From assembly GCA_021778895.1 (NCBI GenBank), contig JAJYBR010000001.1, forward strand, positions 292,386-356,385: a DNA stretch of 64,000 bases. The letters run 5' to 3'. The notes beneath the pieces are model-generated. The model did no database searches, was not told the DNA's origin, and saw nothing but the letters and a program-made list of their open reading frames with translations. Made by a program: the position numbers and the translations under genes. The stretch is from Actinomycetes bacterium. GTDB taxonomy: Bacteria > Actinomycetota > Acidimicrobiia > Acidimicrobiales > RAAP-2. Positions 8,364 to 15,937 of this stretch are shown in pieces (the first letter of the stretch is position 1; each line of letters starts with the position of its first letter).

Positions 8364-8929
8364 TGGACGCCGAGATGGCTGACCTCGTCATCGAGGAGGC
8401 GCGCGAGAAGATGGCCCACGCCATCGATCACGTGCGGACCGAGTTCGCGGCGGTCCGCTCGGGGCGTGCGTCGTCGGCGCTGGTGGAGGGGCTGTCGGTC
8501 GACTACTACGGCGCGGCGACGCCGCTGAAGCAACTGGCCGGCTTCTCGATCCCCGAGCCGCGCCTGCTGGTGATCTCCCCCTTCGACAAAGGGGCGATGC
8601 ACGCGATCGAGAAAGCGATCCGGGACTCCGACCTCGGCTTGAACCCCTCTTCGGACGGCCAGGTCATCCGACTGGCCTTCCCGACCCTGACCGAGGAGCG
8701 GCGGCGTGAGTTCGTCAAGGTCGTGCGCGGGCGGGCCGAGGAAGGACGGGTGGCCTTGCGGGCCGTGCGTCGCCACGCTCGCCAGGAGCTCGAGTCGATG
8801 GAGAAGGACGGGCTGCCCAAAGATGAGATGGAGCGCCTGGAGAAGACGCTCGACAAGATGACCCACGACGAGGTCACCCGCATCGATGAGCTGCTCGAGC
8901 ACAAGGAGCAGGAGCTGCTTGAAGTCTGA
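8363..8929 (+). CDS. frr: Ribosome recycling factor
   Basis: RRF splits post-termination ribosomes together with EF-G. The 188-residue protein, starting at ATG 8363 (GTG 8360 is possible), shows the family features VRTEFAAVRSGRASSALVEGL, DYYGAATPLKQLA and VVRGRAEEGRVALRAVRRHAR. Its length equals the usual 185-190. The start overlaps the pyrH stop by one base, and its end overlaps the proposed TTG start of cdsA. Confidence 0.96.
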   Translation: MDAEMADLVIEEAREKMAHAIDHVRTEFAAVRSGRASSALVEGLSVDYYGAATPLKQLAGFSIPEPRLLVISPFDKGAMHAIEKAIRDSDLGLNPSSDGQVIRLAFPTLTEERRREFVKVVRGRAEEGRVALRAVRRHARQELESMEKDGLPKDEMERLEKTLDKMTHDEVTRIDELLEHKEQELLEV

Positions 8930-10199
8930 TGAGGATCCGCGCGAGGACGAGCCCACTGCTCGCCACCCGGTAGTCAGCCCGACTGATGCTCGGGTGACGG
9001 TGAGCGGGGCAGAGTTGGCCGCGGACGCCGCCGGCGACACCGGCGAGTCGGCCCTGCCGCACTGGACCGAAGCGCCGACCGGTCAGGTGCCGATCGTCGT
9101 GGCTGGCGAGCCCTCCGAAGACCCGTGGGCTGCCGTGCCCGGGCCGGCGTGGCGGGAGGGCGAGGCCGACTGGGTGGCCCACGAGGAGCAGTTCGACGCG
9201 TCGATGTTGGCGGGAACGCCGCGGGAGACCGGGAACCGGCCGTGGGAGTTCGATGAAGAGCCGGCGCCCGCGACCGAGGAGCAGATCCTCGACGAGGTAC
9301 CGCGCCCCGAGCCCGCACCGATCGCCCGGACGCGGCGGGCCGCCCGGGGCGACCTGCTGGCCGGCCGCGCGGTGCGCCAGACTCCCGCGCGCAGCGTCTC
9401 CCTGGCGACCGCCACCGGCCTCGGCCTCGGCGTGATCGTCGTGGCGGCGTTCCTGGCCGGGCCGCTGGCCGTGCTGGTGCTGGTCCTGATCGTGATGGTT
9501 GGCGCAGCGGGCGAGGCGCTGGCCGGATTCCGGCGCGCCGGAGCGCATCCCGCCACGATCCTGGCGCTGGTGGCGGTGGCCGTCGTGGACATCGCCGTCT
9601 ACAACAAGGGTCTGCCCGCCGTGGCGGCGATCACCGTCCTGCTCGTGATCTTCGGATTCATCTGGTACTTCAGCGCGTTCCGGCTGCTCGACGTCCTCGA
9701 CGGCCTGGGCGCGACGATCTTCGTCTTCGCCTGGGTCGGGGTCCTGGGCTCGTACGCGGCGGCCCTGATCGCCCCGCGATACTCGACCGACCGTCACGGC
9801 ATGGCGATCCTCTTCGGCGCCCTCGTCCTGACCGTCGCCAACGACACCGGGGCGCTCTTCGTGGGTCGCTGGATCGGCCGGCGGCCGCTGAGCAAGGCGC
9901 TCTCACCCAACAAGACGATCGAAGGCCTGATCGGCGGTGCCGTGGTCACGTTGGTCATCGCCGTCGTCGTCAGTCAGATACACCCGTGGTCGATGTCGCT
10001 CGCGCTGGAAGCCGGGGTCGCCGTGGCGATCGTGGCGCCCCTGGGCGACCTGTTCGAGTCGATGGTCAAGCGGACCCTGGGCGTCAAGGACCTGGGTCGC
10101 ATCCTGCCGGGCCACGGCGGCCTCCTGGATCGCCTCGACGGCTTCCTGTTCGCCGTGCCGACGGTCTTCTACCTGGTCCACGCGGTCCACCCGGTCTAG
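8919..10199 (+). CDS. cdsA: Phosphatidate cytidylyltransferase with long N-terminal extension
   Basis: CdsA makes CDP-diacylglycerol for phospholipid synthesis. About eight hydrophobic segments begin near residue 160. The C-terminus has the family signature PLGDLFESMVKRTLGVKDLG followed by GHGGLLDRLDG. TTG 8919 is preferred because CAGGAG lies 5 bases ahead and it overlaps the frr stop. This start gives 426 residues with an unusual ~155-residue hydrophilic, acidic, low-complexity N-terminus (EDEPTARHPV, WEFDEEPAPATEEQ). A later start such as GTG 8994 would trim only part of this extension. The extension is probably cytosolic and its role is unknown. The gene precedes dxr, as in many bacteria. 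Confidence 0.9.
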   Translation: MKSDEDPREDEPTARHPVVSPTDARVTVSGAELAADAAGDTGESALPHWTEAPTGQVPIVVAGEPSEDPWAAVPGPAWREGEADWVAHEEQFDASMLAGTPRETGNRPWEFDEEPAPATEEQILDEVPRPEPAPIARTRRAARGDLLAGRAVRQTPARSVSLATATGLGLGVIVVAAFLAGPLAVLVLVLIVMVGAAGEALAGFRRAGAHPATILALVAVAVVDIAVYNKGLPAVAAITVLLVIFGFIWYFSAFRLLDVLDGLGATIFVFAWVGVLGSYAAALIAPRYSTDRHGMAILFGALVLTVANDTGALFVGRWIGRRPLSKALSPNKTIEGLIGGAVVTLVIAVVVSQIHPWSMSLALEAGVAVAIVAPLGDLFESMVKRTLGVKDLGRILPGHGGLLDRLDGFLFAVPTVFYLVHAVHPV

Positions 10200-10201
10200 C
10201 G

Positions 10202-11362
10202 ATGGCGCGCCGGGTGGCCCTACTCGGGGCGACGGGCTCGATCGGCCGCCAGACCCTCGAGGTGTTGCGGCGCCACCGTGAGGAGTTCACGCTGGTCGCG
10301 ATCGCCGCCGGGCGGCGCCTGGACGAGCTGGCCGCAATCGCCCGCGAGTTCGGCGTGTCCCGGATCGGTGTCGCGCGGCAGGACGATCGCTCGACGATGG
10401 CCGAGAAGCTCGACGGGCGCGCGGACGTCGTCGCGGGGCCCGAGGGACTGGCGCAGCTGGCTCGAGAAGCCGACATCGTGGTCAACGCGGTGGTGGGCTT
10501 CGCCGGCCTCCCCGTGACGCTGGCCGCACTGGCGGCCGGCAAGCGGCTGGCGCTGGCCAACAAGGAGTCGTTCATCGCTGCGGCACCGCTCGTCGAGCGG
10601 GTCCGGGCGACACCCGGGGCCGAGGTCGTACCGCTGGACTCCGAGCACTGCGCCGTGCACCAGTGCCTGGCCGGGTCGAGCGCGCCGGGCCACCCCGACG
10701 TGCGCGCCCTGTGGCTGACCGCATCGGGCGGCCCGTTCCGCGGATGGACCCGTGACCGCCTGGCCGAGGCGACCCTGGACGACGCCCTGCGCCACCCCAC
10801 GTGGTCGATGGGTCCCAAGATCACCGTCGACTCCTCGACCCTGATGAACAAGGGATTCGAGGTGCTCGAGGCCTCAGCGCTCTTCGGTGTCGAGGTCGAC
10901 CGGATCCAGGTCGTGGTGCACCCCCAGTCGATCGTGCACTCGATGGTCGAGTACGTCGACGGGTCGATGCTGGCCCAGCTGGCCCAGCCCGACATGCGGC
11001 TCCCGATCGCCTACGGTCTCGGGTTTCCCGAGCGACTGGCCGACGGGTGGGGCGCACTCGACTTGACGACACGCCTCTCCTTGACCTTCGAGCCACCCGA
11101 CGTCGAGGCGTTCCCGGCGATACCGCTGGCCTACGCCGCCGCCCGCGCGGGCGGAGCGGCGGCGGCCTGGCTGTCGGGGGCCAACGAGGTCGCGGTCGCG
11201 GCGTTCCTGGCTGGACGTCTGCGGTGGTCCGAGATCGTCCCGGTCGTTGCGACCGTGATGGACGAATTCGTCGACGGGCCGATGCGCGAGGTCGCCGACG
11301 TCGTCGCCCACGACGCCCTGGCGCGCGAACGGGCGACCCGCGCCATTACCGTGCACTCGTGA
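10202..11362 (+). CDS. dxr: 1-deoxy-D-xylulose 5-phosphate reductoisomerase
   Basis: Dxr converts DXP to MEP, the committed step of the MEP isoprenoid pathway. The 386-residue product has the NADPH-binding GATGSIGRQTLEV at the N-terminus, NKESFI, the catalytic-loop LTASGGPFRGW, and HPQSIVHSMVEYVDGS. Length matches the family. It lies 2 bp after cdsA. Its stop overlaps the GTG start of rseP by four bases. ispG of the same pathway lies two genes on. Confidence 0.96.
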   Translation: MARRVALLGATGSIGRQTLEVLRRHREEFTLVAIAAGRRLDELAAIAREFGVSRIGVARQDDRSTMAEKLDGRADVVAGPEGLAQLAREADIVVNAVVGFAGLPVTLAALAAGKRLALANKESFIAAAPLVERVRATPGAEVVPLDSEHCAVHQCLAGSSAPGHPDVRALWLTASGGPFRGWTRDRLAEATLDDALRHPTWSMGPKITVDSSTLMNKGFEVLEASALFGVEVDRIQVVVHPQSIVHSMVEYVDGSMLAQLAQPDMRLPIAYGLGFPERLADGWGALDLTTRLSLTFEPPDVEAFPAIPLAYAAARAGGAAAAWLSGANEVAVAAFLAGRLRWSEIVPVVATVMDEFVDGPMREVADVVAHDALARERATRAITVHS

Positions 11363-12603
11363 GTGGGCGGGCGTCGCTGATCCCCTTCGTCGCCGGGGTG
11401 TCGCTGGTCGCCGCCGGACTGGCCTGGATCGGGGGATGGGCGCTGCCCACCGTGATCGGTGCGCTGCTGCTCATGGTGATCGGCCACGAGTTCGGGCACT
11501 TCATCACCGCCAAGCGGGCCGGACTCGCCGTGACCGACTTCTTCGTGGGCTTCGGCCCGGTGGTCTGGTCCACGACGGTGGGCGAGACCCGCTACGGCCT
11601 GCGGCTGCTTCCCCTGGGCGGCTACGTCAAGATCCCGGGCATGACGTGGGCCGACGACCTGCCCGCCGAGCTCGAGCCCCGCACCTACCGCGCGGCCAGC
11701 TACCCGCGCAAGGTGCTGTTCGCCGGGGCCGGATCGCTCATGCACGGCGTGATGGCGCTGGTGCTGGCGTGGGCCTCGCTGTCCCTGGTGGGCCTGCCCT
11801 CACCGAGCCACGTGGCGATCGGATCGTTCACGCCCTGGGACGGGCACGCGCGCAATGCCGCCCAGCTGGCCGGCCTGCGCGTGGGCGACCGCATCGTCTC
11901 GGTGGACGGCCACGCGGTGACGAGCGCCCAGACCCTCGTCACGGCGGTCCACGACCATATCGGCCGGCCGCTGCGCCTGGTGGTGGACCGGGGCTCGGCG
12001 ACGCGCACGCTCGTGGCCACCCCGGTGAACGGCCAGCAGCTGAAGGTCGGCGGCCAGCGCCTGGACACCGGGTCACGTCCCGAGGGCTACATCGGCGTCA
12101 CGCTGGTCAACCAGGTCGTGCGCCAGTCGTGGCTGGCGTCGATCCCCAGCGCGTTCTCGCGGGTCGGTCAGGTGGCGGCCCTGTCGGTCCACGGCCTGGT
12201 GCACGTCTTCTCGCCGGGAGAGTTCGTCAGCCTCTACCACCAGGTCACCAACGCGTCGGTCGCCAGCCGACCCAGTGTGCAGCTGTCGCGCCCGCAGTCG
12301 ATCGTGGGCGTGGTGCGCCTGGCGGTCCAGAGCGCCGCGCTCGGCCCCGGGGTCCTGCTCGAGGTGCTGATGGCGGTGAACATCTTCGTCGGGCTCATGA
12401 ACCTGCTGCCCTTGCTGCCCCTCGACGGCGGCTACATCGCCGTGGCCACCTACGAGCGCATCCGCAGCCGGCGCGGTAGCCGTTACCACGCCGACCTGTC
12501 GCGCCTGAATCCCGTGGTCTTCGCGTTCGTCGCCGTGCTCCTGGTCCTGTTCGCCAGCACCCTCTACCTCGACATCGTCCACCCGATCGCCAATCCCTTC
12601 TAG
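11359..12603 (+). CDS. rseP: Site-2 intramembrane zinc metalloprotease, RseP/Rip1 family
   Basis: Intramembrane proteases of this family cut anti-sigma factors and other membrane proteins. The GTG 11359 start gives 414 residues. HEFGH, the zinc-binding motif, lies at residues 43-47 in a membrane helix. A PDZ domain covers about 165-245 (AGLRVGDRIVSVDGHAV). The third zinc ligand lies in LLPLLPLDGGY (Asp356), followed by a last membrane helix. The position between dxr and ispG is the standard actinobacterial one (Rip1 locus). Confidence 0.94.
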   Translation: MSGRASLIPFVAGVSLVAAGLAWIGGWALPTVIGALLLMVIGHEFGHFITAKRAGLAVTDFFVGFGPVVWSTTVGETRYGLRLLPLGGYVKIPGMTWADDLPAELEPRTYRAASYPRKVLFAGAGSLMHGVMALVLAWASLSLVGLPSPSHVAIGSFTPWDGHARNAAQLAGLRVGDRIVSVDGHAVTSAQTLVTAVHDHIGRPLRLVVDRGSATRTLVATPVNGQQLKVGGQRLDTGSRPEGYIGVTLVNQVVRQSWLASIPSAFSRVGQVAALSVHGLVHVFSPGEFVSLYHQVTNASVASRPSVQLSRPQSIVGVVRLAVQSAALGPGVLLEVLMAVNIFVGLMNLLPLLPLDGGYIAVATYERIRSRRGSRYHADLSRLNPVVFAFVAVLLVLFASTLYLDIVHPIANPF

Positions 12604-12643
12604 CGGCGGTCCCGCCGGGACCCGAGCACGGCAGAATGGATGC

Positions 12644-13882
12644 ATGGAAATCTCGTCCGCGCTGCTCGCCCCGCGTCGTCCGACCCGCCAGATCTCGGTC
12701 GGCTCGGTGAAGGTCGGCGGCGAAGCACCGGTCTCGGTGCAGTCGATGACGACGACCAAGACGGCCGACGTCGACGGGACGCTCCAGCAGATCTACGCGC
12801 TCGCGGCGGCCGGGGCCGACATCGTGCGCTGCACGTGCAACGAGCAGGCCGCGGCCGAGGGGCTGGCACTGATCGTGCCGCGCTCTCCCGTTCCCATCGT
12901 GGCCGACATCCACTTCCACGTCGAGATGGCGCTGGCCGCCCTGGAGGCGGGCGTCCACGGCCTGCGCCTCAACCCGGGCAACCTGCGCAAGCCCGAGGAG
13001 ATCCGGCTGGTCGCCCGCGAGGCCAAGGACCGCGGCGTCCCGATCCGCATCGGGGTCAACGCGGGCAGCCTGCATCCCGACCTCTACGCGCGCTTCGGGG
13101 GCGCGACGCCCGAGGCGCTGGTGGAGTCGGCCCGCCAGGAGTTGGCCTACTTCGCGGACGTGGACTTCACGGACGTCAAGATCTCCGTGAAGGCGTCGTC
13201 GGTGGCCACGATGATCGCGGCGTACCGCCTGGCCTCGGAGACCTTCGACCATCCGCTGCACCTCGGGGTCACCGAGGCCGGACCGCCCCCGGGCGGTCTG
13301 ATCAAGGGGACCGTCGGCATCGGCACGCTGCTCGCCGAGGGCATCGGGGACACCATCCGGTACTCGCTGACCGCCGACCCGGTCGAGGAGGCGCGGGCGG
13401 GCCGCCAGCTGCTCGAGGCGTTGGGCCTGCGCGAGAGGCGCGGCCTGGACCTGATCGCCTGCCCGAGCTGCGGGCGCGCCGAGATCGACGTGATCGGGGT
13501 GGCCCGCGCGGCCCAGGAGGCCCTCGAAGCCCTCGACCTGCCGCTGCAGGTGGCCGTGATGGGCTGCGTGGTCAACGGACCGGGGGAGGCGCGCCACGCC
13601 GACTTGGGCATCGCCGCGGGACGGCACCGCGGTCATCTCTTCATCAAGGGGCAGATCGTGCGCGTCGTCCCCGAGGCCGATATGGTGGCGGCCCTGGTCG
13701 ACGAGGCCCAGCGCATCGTCGACGAGGGCGTCGAGGCACGCCTGGCGGCCCGCGACGCCGGGGCCGAGGCCGCGGCGGCGGCGGACCGGGCCGACCTCCT
13801 CGAGGACCGGGGGCTCGATGTGAACCAGGCGGGGGAGCGCATCGCCCGGATACGCCGGCGCTCGAGCGAGCACCCCGACTGA
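12644..13882 (+). CDS. ispG: 4-hydroxy-3-methylbut-2-enyl diphosphate synthase (flavodoxin)
   Basis: IspG is the [4Fe-4S] enzyme that makes HMBPP from MEcPP in the MEP pathway. The 412-residue product begins with the TIM-barrel segment VGGEAPVSVQSMTTTKTADVD. It has the cluster ligands in CPSCGR (Cys273, Cys276) and MGCVVNGPGEA (Cys308 with the conserved Glu). The last ~55 residues are an Ala/Glu/Arg-rich extension (AAAAADRADLLEDRG) beyond the usual end. The start is ATG 12644, 40 bp after rseP. Confidence 0.95.
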   Translation: MEISSALLAPRRPTRQISVGSVKVGGEAPVSVQSMTTTKTADVDGTLQQIYALAAAGADIVRCTCNEQAAAEGLALIVPRSPVPIVADIHFHVEMALAALEAGVHGLRLNPGNLRKPEEIRLVAREAKDRGVPIRIGVNAGSLHPDLYARFGGATPEALVESARQELAYFADVDFTDVKISVKASSVATMIAAYRLASETFDHPLHLGVTEAGPPPGGLIKGTVGIGTLLAEGIGDTIRYSLTADPVEEARAGRQLLEALGLRERRGLDLIACPSCGRAEIDVIGVARAAQEALEALDLPLQVAVMGCVVNGPGEARHADLGIAAGRHRGHLFIKGQIVRVVPEADMVAALVDEAQRIVDEGVEARLAARDAGAEAAAAADRADLLEDRGLDVNQAGERIARIRRRSSEHPD

Positions 13883-13930
13883 ATCGCGGCTGCAAAGTAG
13901 GCTGTCGCCACCGCTAGCCGAAGGAGACCC

Positions 13931-15340
13931 GTGGCGACCCCGAGCGCCCTCACCCCCCAGGACGAGGACTTTCCTCGCTGGTACCAGGACGTCGTCGCCA
14001 AGGCCGAGCTGGCCGAGAACGGGCCCGTGCGCGGGACGATGGTGATCCGGCCCTACGGCTACGCGCTCTGGGAGCACGTGCAGGCGGAGATGGACCGCCG
14101 GATCAAGGCGACCGGGGCGCGCAATGCCTACTTCCCCTTGTTCATCCCCGAGAGCTACTTCGCCCGCGAGGCCGAGCACGTCGAGGGGTTCAGCCCCGAG
14201 CTGGCCGTGGTGACCTACGCCGGGGGCGAGAAGCTCGCCGAACCGGTCATCATCCGCCCCACCTCCGAGACCGTCGTCGGCGAGTACATGGCCAAGTGGA
14301 TCCAGAGCCACCGGGACCTGCCGCTGCTGTTGAACCAGTGGGCCAACGTCGTGCGCTGGGAGTTGCGCCCGCGCCTGTTCCTGCGCTCGTCGGAGTTCTT
14401 GTGGCAGGAGGGCCACACCGCGCACGCCACGGCCGCCGACGCGTCGGCGTTCGCCACCACGATCCACCGCGACGTCTACCGGGACTTCCTGGTCAACGTG
14501 CTCGCGGTACCCGTCTTCGAGGGGTTCAAGTCGCCCCGCGAGCGCTTCGCCGGCGCCATCAACACGATCACCTGCGAGGGGATGATGCGCGACGGCAAGG
14601 CGCTCCAGATGAGCACCAGCCACGAGCTCGGCCAGAACTTCGCCCGGGCCTTCGGCGTGGCCTTCCAGGACGAGAGCGGGCAGTCGACGTGGTGCCACAC
14701 CACCTCGTGGGGGGCCTCGACGCGCGTGATCGGCGGGCTGATCATGGCCCACGGCGACGACCGCGGGCTGATCGTCCCCCCGCGCCTGGCCCCGACCGCC
14801 GTCGTGGTGCTCGCCGTGCGCGAAGACGACGCCGTCGACGACGCGTGCGCTGACCTGACAGCCGAGCTGGAGGCGGCCGGCGTCGCGGTCGAGCGGGACC
14901 GCGCGCGCGGTTCCTTCGGGCGTCGGGTGACCGACTGGGAGATCAAGGGCGTGCCCGTGCGCGCCGAGATCGGGCCCCGGGACCTGGCGGCCGGCACGGT
15001 GACGCTGGTGCGTCGCGACGACGGGTCGCGCCAGAGCGTGGAGCGCTCCCGGGTCGTCTCGATCGTCCGCGAGCTGCTCGAGACGATCCAGGCGGACCTC
15101 CTCGCCCGGGCGCTCGAGCGCCGGAACCAGGCCACCCACGACGTTGAGACGGTGGTCCAGGCCGTCGAGGCGGCCCAGGACGGCTTCGCGCGGCTCCCCT
15201 GGGACCTGCTCGGAGAGGCCGGTGAGGACGAGCTCAACCACCACGCCGTGAGCGTGCGGTGCGTCCAGCGTCCCGACGGCAGCCTCCCGGGGTCTTGGGA
15301 CGAGTCCGACCTGATCGCAGTGGTTGCCAAGGCCTACTGA
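13931..15340 (+). CDS. proS: Prolyl-tRNA synthetase, eukaryote/archaeal-like (type 3) form
   Basis: This class II synthetase charges tRNA-Pro. The 469-residue product starts at GTG 13931 with GAAGGAGA in front. It has the features of the short form without the bacterial INS editing insertion: DFPRWYQDVVAKAELAENGPVRGTMVIRPYGY, RPTSETVVGEYMAKWIQSHRDLP, RWELRPRLFLRSSEFLWQEGHTAHAT. It ends in Ala-Tyr, as the archaeal-like type does. Some bacteria, including Thermus-related and some deep actinobacterial lines, use this type. It closes the run from rpsB. A hairpin and a new promoter follow at once. Confidence 0.94.
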   Translation: MATPSALTPQDEDFPRWYQDVVAKAELAENGPVRGTMVIRPYGYALWEHVQAEMDRRIKATGARNAYFPLFIPESYFAREAEHVEGFSPELAVVTYAGGEKLAEPVIIRPTSETVVGEYMAKWIQSHRDLPLLLNQWANVVRWELRPRLFLRSSEFLWQEGHTAHATAADASAFATTIHRDVYRDFLVNVLAVPVFEGFKSPRERFAGAINTITCEGMMRDGKALQMSTSHELGQNFARAFGVAFQDESGQSTWCHTTSWGASTRVIGGLIMAHGDDRGLIVPPRLAPTAVVVLAVREDDAVDDACADLTAELEAAGVAVERDRARGSFGRRVTDWEIKGVPVRAEIGPRDLAAGTVTLVRRDDGSRQSVERSRVVSIVRELLETIQADLLARALERRNQATHDVETVVQAVEAAQDGFARLPWDLLGEAGEDELNHHAVSVRCVQRPDGSLPGSWDESDLIAVVAKAY

Positions 15341-15345
15341 GCCGT

Positions 15346-15366
15346 GCAGCGCGGGACCCGCGCTGC
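15346..15366 (+). terminator. GC-rich hairpin just after proS
   Basis: GCAGCGCGG (15346-15354) and CCGCGCTGC (15358-15366) form a perfect 9-bp stem with a 3-nt loop, 5 bases after the proS stop. No T-run follows. The stem ends right at an extended -10 promoter element, so it could serve both to end proS transcripts and to insulate the next operon. Confidence 0.5.
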
Positions 15367-15372
15367 TATACT
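15364..15372 (+). promoter_or_regulatory. Extended -10 promoter of the rimP-nusA operon
   Basis: TGC followed by TATACT (15367-15372) is a near-perfect extended -10 element, predicting a transcript start near 15379. No good -35 hexamer is seen 17 bases upstream, which is usual with extended -10 promoters. Confidence 0.5.
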
Positions 15373-15389
15373 TGACGCGACAGTCCGCA

Positions 15390-15410
15390 ATGGACGTATG
15401 GACTCGTTGA
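15390..15410 (+). CDS. Possible six-codon leader peptide MDVWTR
   Basis: ATG GAC GTA TGG ACT CGT TGA lies between the proposed transcript start and the terminator stem, and its stop codon shares a base with the stem. No clear ribosome-binding site precedes it, so translation is doubtful. It is listed because it sits exactly where a leader peptide would act. Confidence 0.2.
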   Translation: MDVWTR

Positions 15411-15435
15411 CGCGGGCCTTGGGCCCGCGTTTTTT
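15410..15435 (+). terminator. Intrinsic terminator in the rimP-nusA leader (probable attenuator)
   Basis: ACGCGGGCC (15410-15418) and GGCCCGCGT (15422-15430) make a perfect 9-bp stem with loop TTG, followed by a run of T (15430-15435). It lies about 30 bases after the predicted transcript start and 12 bases before the rimP ribosome-binding site. It must therefore be read through for rimP and nusA to be expressed. Known NusA-operon autoregulation in other bacteria makes attenuation the natural reading. Confidence 0.75.
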
Positions 15436-15446
15436 GTTGCCAGGAG

Positions 15447-15452
15447 AGGAGG
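15447..15452 (+). promoter_or_regulatory. Ribosome-binding site that fixes the rimP start
   Basis: AGGAGG, 5 bases before ATG 15458. It excludes the longer in-frame start at 15344, which would read through the promoter and terminator. Confidence 0.8.
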
Positions 15453-15457
15453 TCGAG

Positions 15458-15937
15458 ATGGAGCTGGAGGCGCCGATGGCGGACATCTTGGCCACCTTGG
15501 GCCTTGACCTCTACGACCTCGAGTTCACGGGGGGGACGCTCCTGGTGACCGTCCGACGCGAAGGCGGCGTCGATGTGGACACCGTGGCGGCGGCGAGCCG
15601 GGCGCTGTCGCTCTGGCTCGACGAGAACGATCCGATCGAGAGCCGCTACACGCTCGAAGTCTCCAGTCCGGGCCTGGAGCGCCGCCTGCGCACGCCCCGG
15701 CACTTCGCGAGCGCCGTGGGGGAGGTCGTGACCCTGCGCGAGCACCGCGCCGACGCCCCCACCCGGCGCCTGGAGGGGCCCCTGCGCGAGGCGACGGAGA
15801 CGACAGTGACGCTCGAGGACGCCGAGGCGGGGCTGGTCACCGTCCCGCTGGACCAGATCGAGCGGGCGCGCACAGTGTTCCATTGGGGCCCGACTCCGCG
15901 GCCGGCGACCACGGGTTCGAGCAAGAAAGGCACGTGA
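15458..15937 (+). CDS. rimP: Ribosome maturation factor RimP
   Basis: RimP helps mature the 30S subunit. The 159-residue protein has the family signature YTLEVSSPGLERRLRTPRHF and an N-terminal alpha/beta domain with DLYDLEFTGGTLLVTVRREGGVDVDT. ATG 15458 is chosen from the strong AGGAGG and the family start. Its TGA overlaps the nusA ATG by one base (15935-15937 / 15937-15939). It leads the conserved rimP-nusA-ylxR-infB-rbfA operon. Confidence 0.93.
   Translation: MELEAPMADILATLGLDLYDLEFTGGTLLVTVRREGGVDVDTVAAASRALSLWLDENDPIESRYTLEVSSPGLERRLRTPRHFASAVGEVVTLREHRADAPTRRLEGPLREATETTVTLEDAEAGLVTVPLDQIERARTVFHWGPTPRPATTGSSKKGT

Noticed and set aside
15344..15457. Longer rimP with start at 15344
   Set aside because: It would translate the proS hairpin, the promoter and the terminator; the strong ribosome-binding site points to ATG 15458.
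12395..15883. 1162-codon minus-strand frame
   Set aside because: It lies antisense to ispG, proS and rimP and is an effect of GC-rich codon use. It is rich in His, Arg, Asp and Gly with no domain.
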